A stretch of 22,272 bases of DNA from Oscillospiraceae bacterium (GTDB lineage Bacteria; Bacillota; Clostridia; Oscillospirales; Acutalibacteraceae): contig JAQXMV010000036.1 in NCBI GenBank assembly GCA_029013165.1, positions 1 to 22,272 of the forward strand. The letters run 5' to 3'. A model generated the notes under the pieces. The model saw only the letters and a program-made list of their open reading frames with translations. It was not told the DNA's origin and made no database searches. The position numbers and the translations under genes are program-made. The stretch's first letter is position 1. The number at the start of each line of letters is the position of its first letter. Positions 8,867 to 17,506 of the stretch are shown one piece after another.

Positions 8867-8875
8867 ATTATAACA
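8867..8875 (-). promoter_or_regulatory. Extended -10 promoter for the rlmB-led operon
   Basis: On the minus strand this reads TGTTATAAT, a full TATAAT with the TGn extension. No convincing -35 box is at the right distance, which extended -10 promoters tolerate. Predicted leader length to the ATG is about 80 bases. The surrounding intergenic DNA (8780-9048) is AT-rich and otherwise holds only the divergent pth promoter. Confidence 0.5.
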
Positions 8876-8986
8876 CAGGGAGAAATAAATTTAATTACCG
8901 TCAAGAATTATAATCAACTCGGCGCAATATATAAAAAAATAATTTTTCTCCCAAACAGATTTACAGGAAAAAAATTGCAAAATCAC

Positions 8987-9015
8987 TTGAAACTTCGCCG
9001 GAATATTGGCATAAT
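8987..9015 (+). promoter_or_regulatory. Sigma-A promoter for pth
   Basis: TTGAAA at 8987-8992, a 17-base spacer and CATAAT at 9010-9015. This leaves a short leader of about 27 bases before the pth ATG. Confidence 0.75.
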
Positions 9016-9048
9016 ATTTGAGGAAAAAACGAGCAGGAGAGGAAAGGT

Positions 9049-9651
9049 ATGATTTTCAAAAAGAGCAAGGAATTTTCTTCAAGCTATGATTATATGATCG
9101 TCGGTCTGGGCAATCCCGGCAGACAGTATGAGAGCACCCGGCACAACACGGGATTCATTTGCCTGGATATGCTGGCGGAAAAATACGGCATCAGCGTCAA
9201 AAAGCTGAAATTCAGGTCACTGCTCGGTGACGGCAGAATCGCAGACAAAAAGTGTCTTTTGCTCAAGCCGCAGACCTTCATGAACCTCAGCGGTGAGGCC
9301 GTGCGTGACGCCGCCGAGTTTTATAAAATCCCGCCGGAAAATATCATCGTGATCTTTGACGATATCAGCCTCGAGCCCGGCAAGCTGCGGATCCGCCGCA
9401 AGGGCAGCGACGGCGGCCATAACGGCATGAAGAATATCATTTATCATCTTCAGAGCGACAACTTCCCGAGGATCAAGGTGGGCGTGGGCGCCAAACCGAA
9501 CCCGGAATATGACCTGGCAGACTGGGTGCTGTCCCGCTTCAGTACCGGTGAAGCCAAGCTGATGAAGCAGGCGGCACAGGAGGCTGTCAGCGCCGTGGAA
9601 TATATTGTCGGCGGCGATATTGACAAGGCGATGAACTGCTTTAATTCATGA
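9049..9651 (+). CDS. pth: Peptidyl-tRNA hydrolase
   Basis: Releases peptides from tRNAs that dropped off the ribosome and recycles the tRNA; cytoplasmic and usually essential. 200 aa. Family motifs are IVGLGNPGRQYESTRHNTGF (17-36), KPQTFMNLSG (73-82), FDD (103-105) and GSDGGHNGMKNI (119-130). The catalytic residue is H32, with N22, N79, D104 and N125 matching the known active-site positions. The ATG used here, with GGAGAGGAAAGG upstream, adds about 15 residues before the usual start; the internal Met16 lacks a clear ribosome binding site. Transcribed alone: own promoter upstream and two hairpins downstream. Confidence 0.96.
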   Translation: MIFKKSKEFSSSYDYMIVGLGNPGRQYESTRHNTGFICLDMLAEKYGISVKKLKFRSLLGDGRIADKKCLLLKPQTFMNLSGEAVRDAAEFYKIPPENIIVIFDDISLEPGKLRIRRKGSDGGHNGMKNIIYHLQSDNFPRIKVGVGAKPNPEYDLADWVLSRFSTGEAKLMKQAAQEAVSAVEYIVGGDIDKAMNCFNS

Positions 9652-9654
9652 GAA

Positions 9655-9690
9655 GAGGCGGCCGGGTATTTCCCGAATCCGCCTCGCTTT
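9655..9690 (+). terminator. Hairpin just after pth, possible weak terminator
   Basis: GAGGCGG (9655-9661) pairs with CCGCCTC (9679-9685), with a further CGGG/CCCG pairing inside. The tail is only GCTTTT, so efficiency may be modest; a stronger terminator follows. Confidence 0.5.
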
Positions 9691-9728
9691 TCGGCTCTTA
9701 AGGCTGAAAGCATTTACCGATCCGTCCC

Positions 9729-9763
9729 GGGAGAGAGCACAGAGAAAGGCTCTCTCCCTTTTT
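9729..9763 (+). terminator. Rho-independent terminator after pth
   Basis: GGGAGAGAGC (9729-9738) pairs perfectly with GCTCTCTCCC (9749-9758) around a 10-base loop, followed directly by TTTTT. It separates pth from the gltX promoter. Confidence 0.87.
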
Positions 9764-9786
9764 CTGAAAAAAATCCCCCATACCTA

Positions 9787-9815
9787 TTGAAATTTACCAT
9801 GAAATTTGAGATAAT
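9787..9815 (+). promoter_or_regulatory. Sigma-A promoter for gltX-glnS
   Basis: TTGAAA at 9787-9792, 17-base spacer, GATAAT at 9810-9815. The leader to the TTG start is about 30 bases, too short for a T-box. Confidence 0.75.
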
Positions 9816-9851
9816 ATACTGAATTAGAGTAACTCGTAAGGAGGGTTCCTT

Positions 9852-11513
9852 TTGAACGACAACGCAAAGCTGGCGGAGCTTTTGTTCCCGGATATACAAT
9901 CAACGCCCGAGGAATTGGAGGAGCGCTTTCCCCTGCGCACACTCCCTCAGGGCGCCAGAGTGACGCGCTTCGCGCCCAGCCCCACAGGATTTCTGCATAT
10001 CGGCGGACTTTTCGCCGCCCTGATCTCCAAGCTCAACGCTCAGACCACCGACGGTGTGTTTATTCTGCGCATTGAGGACACTGACAAAAAAAGAGAGATC
10101 ACAGACGGCGTCAGTGAGATCATCAAGGGCCTTGAGGCCTTCGGCATCGTCATCGACGAGGGCGTCATCGGCTTCCGGCAGGAAAAGGGCAGCTACGGCC
10201 CCTATCAGCAAAGCCACCGAAAGGAAATCTATCAGACCGTTGCCAAGCGACTGGTGGAACAGGGCATGGCTTATCCCTGCTTCTGCTCCGAGGAGGAACT
10301 GAATCAGATCCGTCAGAAACAGGAGGAGCAGGGCTGTGACATCAAGGGCTACCACGGCGCCTGGGCTGCCTGCCGCGACCTCACCTTTGAGCAGCAGAAA
10401 GCCCTCATTGAGGAGGGTAAAACCTATACCCTGCGACTTCGTTCTCCCGGAAAAGAGGACGGCAGAATCACCTTCGACGACCTGATCAAGGGCAAAATCG
10501 AAATGCAGGAAAATGTTCAGGATGTGGTGCTGCTCAAAACCGACGGTATACCCACCTATCACTTTGCTCACGCCGTAGACGATCATTTCATGCGTACCAC
10601 CCATGTCATCCGCGGCGACGAGTGGATCTCCAGCGTTCCGCTGCACATCCAGCTTTTCAAGGCCTGCGGCTACCGCGCCCCGAAATATGCGCACATATCC
10701 CCCATCATGAAGGAGGACAACGGCGGAAAACGCAAACTCAGCAAGAGAAAAGACCCCGAGGCCGCCGTGACCTATTACGCCGAAAAGGGCTATCCCAAGG
10801 AAAGCGTACTGGAATATCTTCTGACTCTTGCCAACTCCAACTTCGAGGAATGGCGCAAGGCCAACCCCAAAGAGCCCCAGAGCAAATTCCCCTTTAACCT
10901 GAAAAAGATGAGCGTCAGCGGCGCCCTCTTTGACCTGGCGAAGCTCCGGGATGTCAGCAAAAATGTCATCTCCCTTTTCTCCGCCGAGGCCGTTTACGAG
11001 GGCACCTGTCAGTGGGCGAAAACCTATGACAAAGAGTTTTACGATATACTCTCCGGAGATCCGGCCTATTCCCTTGCGATCCTTGCCATCGACAGGGATA
11101 CGCCCAAGCCCCGAAAAGACATCGCCTGCTTCAGCGAAGTCAGGGACTATGTCAGCTATTTCTTCGAGGAGCCTCAGGATCTCACCGAACAGATGCCGGA
11201 GAACATTTCAGCGGACATGGCAAAAGAAATCCTCGAAGCCTATCTTTCGGCATATAACCCTGCCGATAACAAGGACGAGTGGTTTGCCCGGATCAAGGCT
11301 CTGTGCGAGCCCCTGGGATACACCCCCAATGTCAAGGAATACAAGAAAAATCCCGAAAGCTATAAAGGTCATGTGGGCGATGTGTCTTCGGTTATCCGAA
11401 TTGCCGTCACCGGCAGAAGAAACACCCCGGATCTGCATGCCGTTATGAATATCCTGGGCGAAGAAAAGGTGCGCGCAAGACTCACCGCCGCCCTCGAATA
11501 TTTTTCACGATAA
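9852..11513 (+). CDS. gltX: Glutamyl-tRNA synthetase
   Basis: Class I aminoacyl-tRNA synthetase charging tRNA-Glu, 553 aa. The nucleotide-binding signature is APSPTGFLHIGG (41-52) and the KMSKS equivalent is KLSKR (295-299); the Rossmann fold is split by a connective domain (about 130-240) with FILRIEDTD (70-78) ahead of it. The C-terminal half (330-553) is the anticodon-binding region. The start is a TTG seven bases after AAGGAGG; no ATG is better placed. Compared with E. coli GltX it carries about 35 extra residues before the core. glnS follows 23 bases downstream with its own ribosome binding site, so the two are co-transcribed. The presence of glnS suggests this enzyme need not misacylate tRNA-Gln, but that is inference. 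Confidence 0.95.
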   Translation: MNDNAKLAELLFPDIQSTPEELEERFPLRTLPQGARVTRFAPSPTGFLHIGGLFAALISKLNAQTTDGVFILRIEDTDKKREITDGVSEIIKGLEAFGIVIDEGVIGFRQEKGSYGPYQQSHRKEIYQTVAKRLVEQGMAYPCFCSEEELNQIRQKQEEQGCDIKGYHGAWAACRDLTFEQQKALIEEGKTYTLRLRSPGKEDGRITFDDLIKGKIEMQENVQDVVLLKTDGIPTYHFAHAVDDHFMRTTHVIRGDEWISSVPLHIQLFKACGYRAPKYAHISPIMKEDNGGKRKLSKRKDPEAAVTYYAEKGYPKESVLEYLLTLANSNFEEWRKANPKEPQSKFPFNLKKMSVSGALFDLAKLRDVSKNVISLFSAEAVYEGTCQWAKTYDKEFYDILSGDPAYSLAILAIDRDTPKPRKDIACFSEVRDYVSYFFEEPQDLTEQMPENISADMAKEILEAYLSAYNPADNKDEWFARIKALCEPLGYTPNVKEYKKNPESYKGHVGDVSSVIRIAVTGRRNTPDLHAVMNILGEEKVRARLTAALEYFSR

Positions 11514-11536
11514 CCCCAAAGGAAAGGAAAAGGATC

Positions 11537-13192
<1,656 letters not shown>

Positions 13193-13218
13193 ATTAGGGT
13201 GAAAAGGAGTTAAATGAA

Positions 13219-13896
13219 ATGAAAATTGCATACCGAATTATAACCCCGATCCTTGCGGTCGGCGCAGTGGTTATGGGATTTTTCCTGAATCTGTTTTATT
13301 TCGCCATAGGCGGCGCCTCCGACGAGCTTTCCTCTCTGGTTCAGCTTGCGGAAATGTTCAATGTCTCAACAAAGTATGAGTTCTCCGCCTATGACCTCAT
13401 CCAATTACTGGCCAACTCAAAGGAAGGCACCGATGTCTCTTTTGCCGGCGTGGCCAAACCGGTCATGCCCCACATCATCGCCTTTATCATCTTCTTTGCC
13501 CTGACATTGCTTTTGTTCCTGGCTGTGGGCATCGTTGCCGCCTCAACGGCCAACAGAAAAGCGGTCATCGGCATGTCCTGCGGCGGACTGGTTCTGTGCT
13601 TTGTCTGCATCATCATTGCCAGACTTGCCTTTGACAAGATCACCGGCGGAGAAATCGCCCTCAACGATCTCGTCAGCCTCTTCTCTGAAAGCACCATGGC
13701 ACAGCTTCTCTCCCTGGTGGTCACGATCAAAAGCGCCACCTTATCGGCAGGCTTCTATGCCGTTTTCGGCATGTATCTGCTGGTTATCTTCTGGAGCATT
13801 GCGGCCAATATGCTGATCAATACACCGATTCAGCACGAGAAGAAGCACCGCAGAAAGAAGCCCGTCAAGCGTCTTTCCGCCATCATTCACAGATAA
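13219..13896 (+). CDS. Membrane protein of unknown function, four predicted helices
   Basis: 225 aa, not recognised. Predicted helices lie at about 8-30, 83-108, 115-137 and 180-200. A roughly 50-residue loop (31-82) would be extracytoplasmic, and a very basic tail (207-225, HEKKHRRKKPVKR) would be cytoplasmic. The first segment could be an uncleaved signal anchor. AAGGAG lies nine bases before the chosen ATG; an ATG two codons earlier is too close to the RBS and out of frame. It starts 26 bases after glnS and is followed by a terminator, so it is probably the last gene of the gltX operon. No catalytic motif is visible. Confidence 0.75.
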   Translation: MKIAYRIITPILAVGAVVMGFFLNLFYFAIGGASDELSSLVQLAEMFNVSTKYEFSAYDLIQLLANSKEGTDVSFAGVAKPVMPHIIAFIIFFALTLLLFLAVGIVAASTANRKAVIGMSCGGLVLCFVCIIIARLAFDKITGGEIALNDLVSLFSESTMAQLLSLVVTIKSATLSAGFYAVFGMYLLVIFWSIAANMLINTPIQHEKKHRRKKPVKRLSAIIHR

Positions 13897-13906
13897 ATAT
13901 TGCCAT

Positions 13907-13954
13907 AAAAAAGAACGGTCAAAGATCCGCTGAGATCTCTGACCGTTCTTTTTT
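13907..13954. terminator. Bidirectional rho-independent terminator between convergent genes
   Basis: AGAACGGTC (13912-13920) pairs with GACCGTTCT (13941-13949), with further pairing inside. The stem is flanked by an A-run on the left and TTTTTT on the right, so it can end both the plus-strand membrane-protein transcript and the minus-strand 3D-domain gene. Confidence 0.88.
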
Positions 13955-13962
13955 ATCGACTT

Positions 13963-15210
13963 TTACTCAAGAATGTATATCTCCACATTTCGTCTGCCGA
14001 ACTGCATACACTGAGCATAACTGTCCATATATAAATCGGCTATGGCGCTGTTTTGTCGGGCGAAGCCGCCGGTATCACCGGCGATGCAGTAGCCGTAAAT
14101 ATAATTGCCGTCAGCGGAAATGACAAACATCTGTGAGCCGTAGGGAATCTTTTTGGGATCCACGGCGATGATGCCCGGCTGGGCGCTGTAGCCCACGGAG
14201 GTGGTACCTCCGCCGCAGTATGCCGTAGCCTTGCCCACCAGCTTTTTCCTATATTTCACCGGGCGGTTGTTCTCGTCAAGATCAATGCGATAGGGCGGAG
14301 AAATCTGAGAAATCACCCGATTCGCCACACCGCCGCCATATAGACTGGGCATGGAGCCGCGGACGACCACTTTCGTGACCGGAGCCTTGGTCAGTTCCGT
14401 CTTTTCCTCTACCGTTTTTTTCAGCGTTCCGTCGATATATTGCTTTTGATAGTAGACGGTCTGCTCGCCCTTGACGCCGGGCGTTTTGACATACACCTGC
14501 TCCTCATAGAGACTGTCGTCATATTCCACCACGGTCTCATAGTTCACTGCCACCGTCTTTTTGACGGTTTTGTATTCGACCCTCTTAACGGTGATAACGG
14601 CTTTTCCTTTGACGTTGGATTCCGCTTTCGGGGAAACCAGATCATCGGTGCCGAGCTGGATTCCGGCTTTCTCCAGTATTGCCGACACCGTGTTTTCCGT
14701 GGTGTTGACCCGGATTTTCTTTCCGTCGCATTTCACCGTGACCGGAAAAGCTCTTTCAATATAGACCGCCATGTTTTCCCCGATGCCCACACTCGGATCC
14801 AGACTGATTTTGTCATCGTCACCGAGCTTGACCCCGGCTTTTTCCAGAGCGTCACCGATGGTTCCCGCCACGGTGACAATATTTGTCAGCTTGCCGCCGT
14901 CATAGATCAGCACATCGTGCTCCTTGGCAATGATCAGCAGACTGCCCTTGCCGCTGCTGTCGAAATAATCCGTCAACAGCTTGTCCTTTTCCTCGAGGGA
15001 GAAGCCTGACTTTTCGGCGATTTCGCCGGGATCGTCACTGAAAGAAAAAACGCGCTCGATCTCATTGTCACACAGCACATCGGTGACCACCACTCTGTCA
15101 GCGGCCAGAGCCGAACCGGAGCAAAGAAGAATCAAAGCAAAAAGTATGGCAACATTTTTCGCCTTGAAAAACCGCACTTTAAAAGCCGACAAAAGCATCC
15201 GAAAGAGCAT
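13963..15210 (-). CDS. YabE-type cell-wall protein with DUF348, G5 and 3D domains
   Basis: Exported protein of 415 aa likely to act on peptidoglycan. A signal peptide (basic 11-19, hydrophobic 20-35) ends GSALA before AD, suggesting cleavage after A36. Two DUF348-like repeats (about 98-140 and 155-200) and a G5 domain (207-285) precede the C-terminal 3D domain (326-414), whose namesake aspartates are in AVDPKKIPYG (D351), AGDTGG (D379) and ADLYMDS (D392/D396). B. subtilis YabE and E. coli MltA share this double-psi barrel, used for lytic transglycosylase activity. The ATG at 15210 follows AGGAGG; a frame extended 17 codons upstream lacks a comparable site. Transcribed from its own promoter, divergent from the phage-like lysis module. 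Confidence 0.88.
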   Translation of the reverse strand: MLFRMLLSAFKVRFFKAKNVAILFALILLCSGSALAADRVVVTDVLCDNEIERVFSFSDDPGEIAEKSGFSLEEKDKLLTDYFDSSGKGSLLIIAKEHDVLIYDGGKLTNIVTVAGTIGDALEKAGVKLGDDDKISLDPSVGIGENMAVYIERAFPVTVKCDGKKIRVNTTENTVSAILEKAGIQLGTDDLVSPKAESNVKGKAVITVKRVEYKTVKKTVAVNYETVVEYDDSLYEEQVYVKTPGVKGEQTVYYQKQYIDGTLKKTVEEKTELTKAPVTKVVVRGSMPSLYGGGVANRVISQISPPYRIDLDENNRPVKYRKKLVGKATAYCGGGTTSVGYSAQPGIIAVDPKKIPYGSQMFVISADGNYIYGYCIAGDTGGFARQNSAIADLYMDSYAQCMQFGRRNVEIYILE

Positions 15211-15282
15211 ATTCTTTCCTCCTTTCCATCGATTTCGTTCCCATGAAAATGAATCGCTCACCTTTCATTTTCTGCCTTTGGT

Positions 15283-15311
15283 ATTATATATTTTTCGGCG
15301 GTAAAAGTCAA
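15283..15311 (-). promoter_or_regulatory. Sigma-A promoter for the 3D/G5 protein gene
   Basis: Minus strand: TTGACT at 15311-15306, 17-base spacer, TATAAT at 15288-15283. The leader to the ATG at 15210 is about 65 bases. Confidence 0.82.
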
Positions 15312-15338
15312 ATTTTGGACTGTAAGGGCAAAATCATT

Positions 15339-15352
15339 CAAACAAATGTTCG
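15339..15352. promoter_or_regulatory. LexA/SOS-box-like operator
   Basis: CAAACAAATGTTCG matches the Gram-positive SOS box CGAACRNRYGTTYG at 13 of 14 positions (A for G at position 2). It ends eight bases before the -35 of the lysis-module promoter and lies 27 bases behind the -35 of the divergent 3D-protein promoter. Binding by LexA is inferred from sequence only. Confidence 0.6.
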
Positions 15353-15360
15353 ATTTTCTC

Positions 15361-15389
15361 TTGACAAGGTTGTTTTTATCCTCTAAAAT
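15361..15389 (+). promoter_or_regulatory. Sigma-A promoter for the lysis module
   Basis: TTGACA at 15361-15366, 17-base spacer, TAAAAT at 15384-15389. It predicts a transcript starting near 15396 and a leader of about 135 bases ahead of the endolysin ATG. Confidence 0.8.
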
Positions 15390-15466
15390 AGATGATAGAA
15401 GGCATGACAGCCGCAAATGTCATCGCCCCGGCGGCGCCGCAAAGCCGCTGACAACCAAATATCTTC

Positions 15467-15510
15467 ACTGCTTATGCGGTTCATTTGGACGCAGGGGCAG
15501 TTTTTTCTTT
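15467..15510 (+). terminator. Terminator-like hairpin in the lysis-module leader (possible attenuator)
   Basis: ACTGC (15467-15471) pairs with GCAGT (15497-15501), and TGCG (15475-15478) with CGCA (15490-15493). TTTTTTCTTTT follows at 15501-15510. Its loop holds ATTTGG (15483-15488), which could instead pair with CCAAAT at 15455-15460 upstream. The stem is short, so termination strength is uncertain. Confidence 0.4.
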
Positions 15511-15529
15511 TGTCAAAAGGAGGATGTCA

Positions 15530-16360
15530 ATGACTGAAAATCCACTGATCTATCCCATGAAAACCATGCGCATCACCCAGAGCTACACCGGGCGCACCTC
15601 TCACCTACCCCACTGCACCGGTTCACCGAAGGACTACCCCATCGACGAGGGCGGAAAAGACGGCGGCAGAGATTGGCTTCTCTGTCCCTGCGACGAAATG
15701 AAAGTAAGCCGGGTTTACGGCGTAGGCACCAAAGGCACCAACACTCTCTGGCTCTGCAGCACCAAAAAAGTCACCTTTGCCGACGGAAGTAGGGACTATG
15801 TCACCATGCTCGTCACCCACCCGGAGGACGACGACCTGAAAGCCATCACCACGGGCAGAACCTACAAACGGGGAGAAAGAATCTGCCGCGAGGGAAAGGA
15901 CGGCGCTTCGGCCTGTCATCTGCATATCAGCGCCGGCAAGGGAAAGCCTGCCGGTCGCGGCTGGCAGGAAAACAGCAAGGGCAAATGGGTGCTCACCTGC
16001 ACCCACGGCGCCTATCCGCCGGAAAGACTGTTCTTCGCCGACCCGTCCCTGACGGATATCCTCAGCAGCGGCGGACTTCATTTCAAGACGGAGGAAACGG
16101 CTATGCGCTATGGGCCCGGCAACTACCGCGTGACCGACGCAGAAACCCTCCATGTCCGCCGCGGCCCCGGTGTGATCTATCCGAAACTGACTTACGCTCA
16201 GCTCACCGACGACGCGAAGAAAAAGATTCTGACCCTGACGGGAGAAAAGCGAAACGGCTATGTCAAGGGAATGGCTTTCACTGTCAGCGAAGTGAAAGAG
16301 AACTGGGGCCGAACACCCTCGGGCTGGGTTTGTCTTGATTACTGTGAGGCGACACCATGA
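15530..16360 (+). CDS. Phage-type endolysin: M23-like metallopeptidase domain plus SH3-type wall-binding domain
   Basis: 276 aa. Residues 8-170 resemble the M23-like endolysins of clostridial phages: RITQSYTGRTSHLPH (14-28), YPIDEGG (36-42) and CHLHISAGKG (129-138). H28, D39 and H132 are the likely zinc ligands, with H130 catalytic; the spacing from H28 to D39 is longer than in classical HxxxD M23 enzymes, so this assignment is tentative. Residues 197-272 form a bacterial SH3 domain (LHVRRGPG, 207-214; SGWVCLDYCE, 264-273) expected to bind peptidoglycan. There is no signal peptide, consistent with release through a holin. The ATG at 15530 follows AAAGGAGG; the frame extends 15 codons upstream without a comparable site. 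Its stop overlaps the next start by four bases. Confidence 0.78.
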   Translation: MTENPLIYPMKTMRITQSYTGRTSHLPHCTGSPKDYPIDEGGKDGGRDWLLCPCDEMKVSRVYGVGTKGTNTLWLCSTKKVTFADGSRDYVTMLVTHPEDDDLKAITTGRTYKRGERICREGKDGASACHLHISAGKGKPAGRGWQENSKGKWVLTCTHGAYPPERLFFADPSLTDILSSGGLHFKTEETAMRYGPGNYRVTDAETLHVRRGPGVIYPKLTYAQLTDDAKKKILTLTGEKRNGYVKGMAFTVSEVKENWGRTPSGWVCLDYCEATP

Positions 16361-16614
16361 GCGAAAGCGTAATCGTGGCCATCATCAGTCTGGCCGGTAC
16401 CCTGCTCGGCACCTTTGCCGGCATCATCACCTCGGGCAAGCTGACCAATTATCGGATTGCCGAGCTGGAAAAGCGAGTGGAGAAGCACAACACCATCATC
16501 GAGCGCACCTACACGCTGGAAAAAAGAGAATCGCTCAGCGAGGAAAAGCTGCGCCTGATGGATCAGAGAATCACCAATCTGGAGCGTAACAGCTCACAGC
16601 ACAGCATCAACTGA
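16357..16614 (+). CDS. XhlA-like phage lysis protein (membrane anchor plus coiled coil)
   Basis: 85 aa. One N-terminal membrane segment (about 4-24, IVAIISLAGTLLGTFAGIIT) is followed by a charged helical stretch with heptad-like spacing (about 33-80, beginning RIAELEKRVEKHNTIIERTY). This layout is usual for the small protein encoded beside holins in Firmicutes phage lysis cassettes, of which B. subtilis XhlA is the best-known type. The ATG overlaps the endolysin stop as ATGA, implying translational coupling. The holin gene follows after 18 bases. Direct function is not known; a helper or regulator of the holin is the usual suggestion. Confidence 0.7.
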   Translation: MSESVIVAIISLAGTLLGTFAGIITSGKLTNYRIAELEKRVEKHNTIIERTYTLEKRESLSEEKLRLMDQRITNLERNSSQHSIN

Positions 16615-16632
16615 AAATAACGGAGGAAATTT

Positions 16633-16944
16633 ATGAAAACAGATATCACTTCCATCATCGAATGTATCATTGCCCTTTTTTCGGCCCTGATCACCACCTT
16701 TCTCATCCCATATGTCAAATCGAAGCTCAGTGAAAGCAGATTTCAGCAGATACAGTTCTGGGCGAAAACGGCCGTGGAAGCCGCCGAACAGCTCTACGGC
16801 AGTAAAGCCGGTCAACAGAAAAAGGACTATGTGGTCTCCTTTCTGCTGTCCAAGGGAATTGTTATGGATATTGACGATGTGACCGCCCTGATTGAAAGCG
16901 AAGTCTACAAAATGAGTTCGGTAAGCCAAGGCTGCACCCGCTAA
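16633..16944 (+). CDS. Holin, LL-H family
   Basis: 103 aa. One membrane helix (about 6-27) is followed by a conserved soluble region: IPYVKSKLSESRFQQIQFW (25-43), AVEAAEQLYG (47-56) and KDYVVSFLLSKGI (64-76), all characteristic of the LL-H holin family. Holins form membrane lesions that let a leaderless endolysin reach the wall, matching the gene order here. GGAGG lies six bases before the ATG. The last dozen residues (from KMSSVS to QGCTR) do not look like the usual family tail, which may mark the border of an older phage segment. No other phage genes are adjacent. Confidence 0.82.
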   Translation: MKTDITSIIECIIALFSALITTFLIPYVKSKLSESRFQQIQFWAKTAVEAAEQLYGSKAGQQKKDYVVSFLLSKGIVMDIDDVTALIESEVYKMSSVSQGCTR

Positions 16945-17009
16945 CAGATCTTTATAACCCCAACCTGCCGGACAAGTAAACATTCCGGCATCAGCGTGAC
17001 AGGACAAAC

Positions 17010-17034
17010 GGGGAGGAGCGCCATGCTCCTCCCC
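17010..17034. other. GC-rich hairpin downstream of the holin gene
   Basis: GGGGAGGAGC (17010-17019) pairs perfectly with GCTCCTCCCC (17025-17034) around a 5-base loop. No T-run follows on either strand, so it is not a standard terminator; it may still stall polymerase or protect the 3' end of the lysis mRNA. Confidence 0.5.
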
Positions 17035-17045
17035 CGCCAAGTGCA

Positions 17046-17088
17046 ACAAAAAAAACAGAGACTAATCATTTCCTGAAAAGTCTCTGTT
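17046..17088 (-). terminator. Rho-independent terminator of the minus-strand RNA
   Basis: On the minus strand AACAGAGAC (17088-17080) pairs with GTCTCTGTT (17062-17054), followed by an unbroken run of eight T. No minus-strand gene ends here; it closes the untranslated transcript that starts near 17413. It may also help to stop plus-strand reading from the holin operon. Confidence 0.85.
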
Positions 17089-17413
17089 GTATGACAATGA
17101 TTTGTTTTTTTATTGATCTGTTTATTAATTTTTTCGTTTTACTTGATGATTGATTTTTCAATGACAAGCAATAATATCGATTACAAGAATCTATATGAAT
17201 CCGTCGATCATAACAAAACGATTCGTTCAAGGGGTGCTATGAAACTCTTTCACCCGTCTTTTCTGTCTCTTACTTCTTTCTCTGCCTACATGCAGTTATG
17301 TGGTAAATTCTTTTATCTACCCGATCTCGCTCAGTCGTAACTACAAGAATCATTTTGTTACTGTTGGGTTACTGTCTAGCCCATTGGACTCACTCCTTAT
17401 CTCTTACTGTGGC
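17046..17413 (-). ncRNA. Independently transcribed structured RNA, about 365 nt; raiA-motif RNA is the first candidate
   Basis: A perfect promoter and a strong terminator bracket DNA with no credible ORF. The purine-rich 5' part (17413-17231, about 183 nt) folds into several hairpins: AGTCC/GGGCT near 17389-17377, GTAAC/GTTAC near 17361-17337, GGTAGAT/ATTTACC near 17321-17302, CTGC/GCAG near 17295-17282, and GGGTG/CACCC near 17255-17232. The 3' part is AT-rich, with an ATTGA/TCAAT hairpin, and runs into the terminator. The only RBS-led frame is ATG GGC TAG. Size, purine-rich conserved-looking linkers and host group fit the raiA motif of Firmicutes, but I cannot run a covariance search, so the family name is a hypothesis. 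tmRNA, RNase P, T-box and 6S were considered and do not fit. Confidence 0.65.
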
Positions 17414-17416
17414 TTC

Positions 17417-17445
17417 ATTATATACCCTGTTTTTTGTTTTGTCAA
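17417..17445 (-). promoter_or_regulatory. Consensus sigma-A promoter of the noncoding RNA
   Basis: Minus strand: TTGACA at 17445-17440, 17-base spacer, TATAAT at 17422-17417. Both hexamers are perfect matches, as at highly expressed stable-RNA genes. The DNA just upstream (17446-17500) is rich in A and T tracts. Confidence 0.88.
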
Positions 17446-17506
17446 TAGTTTTTCATAAAAATTTTCAATAAAGTTGAAAGTTTTTATTCAATTCGTCTTA
17501 AGTACT

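Noticed and set aside
15346..15537. 63-codon plus-strand frame in the lysis leader
   Set aside because: Its ATG lies upstream of the -35 box and its frame crosses the promoter; low-quality sequence with no RBS.
17113..17340. 75-codon plus-strand frame in the noncoding-RNA region
   Set aside because: No ribosome binding site, unlikely composition, and it overlaps a bracketed minus-strand transcript.
17269..17352. 27-codon minus-strand frame (starting MILVVTTERD) within the RNA
   Set aside because: No ribosome binding site before its ATG; the only good site leads to ATG GGC TAG. The structured-RNA reading fits better.
17046..17413. tmRNA, RNase P RNA, 6S RNA or T-box
   Set aside because: No CCA-ending acceptor arm or tag frame, no conserved P4 sequences of RNase P, no single long bulged stem as in 6S, and no downstream synthetase or GGUGG-type antiterminator for a T-box.
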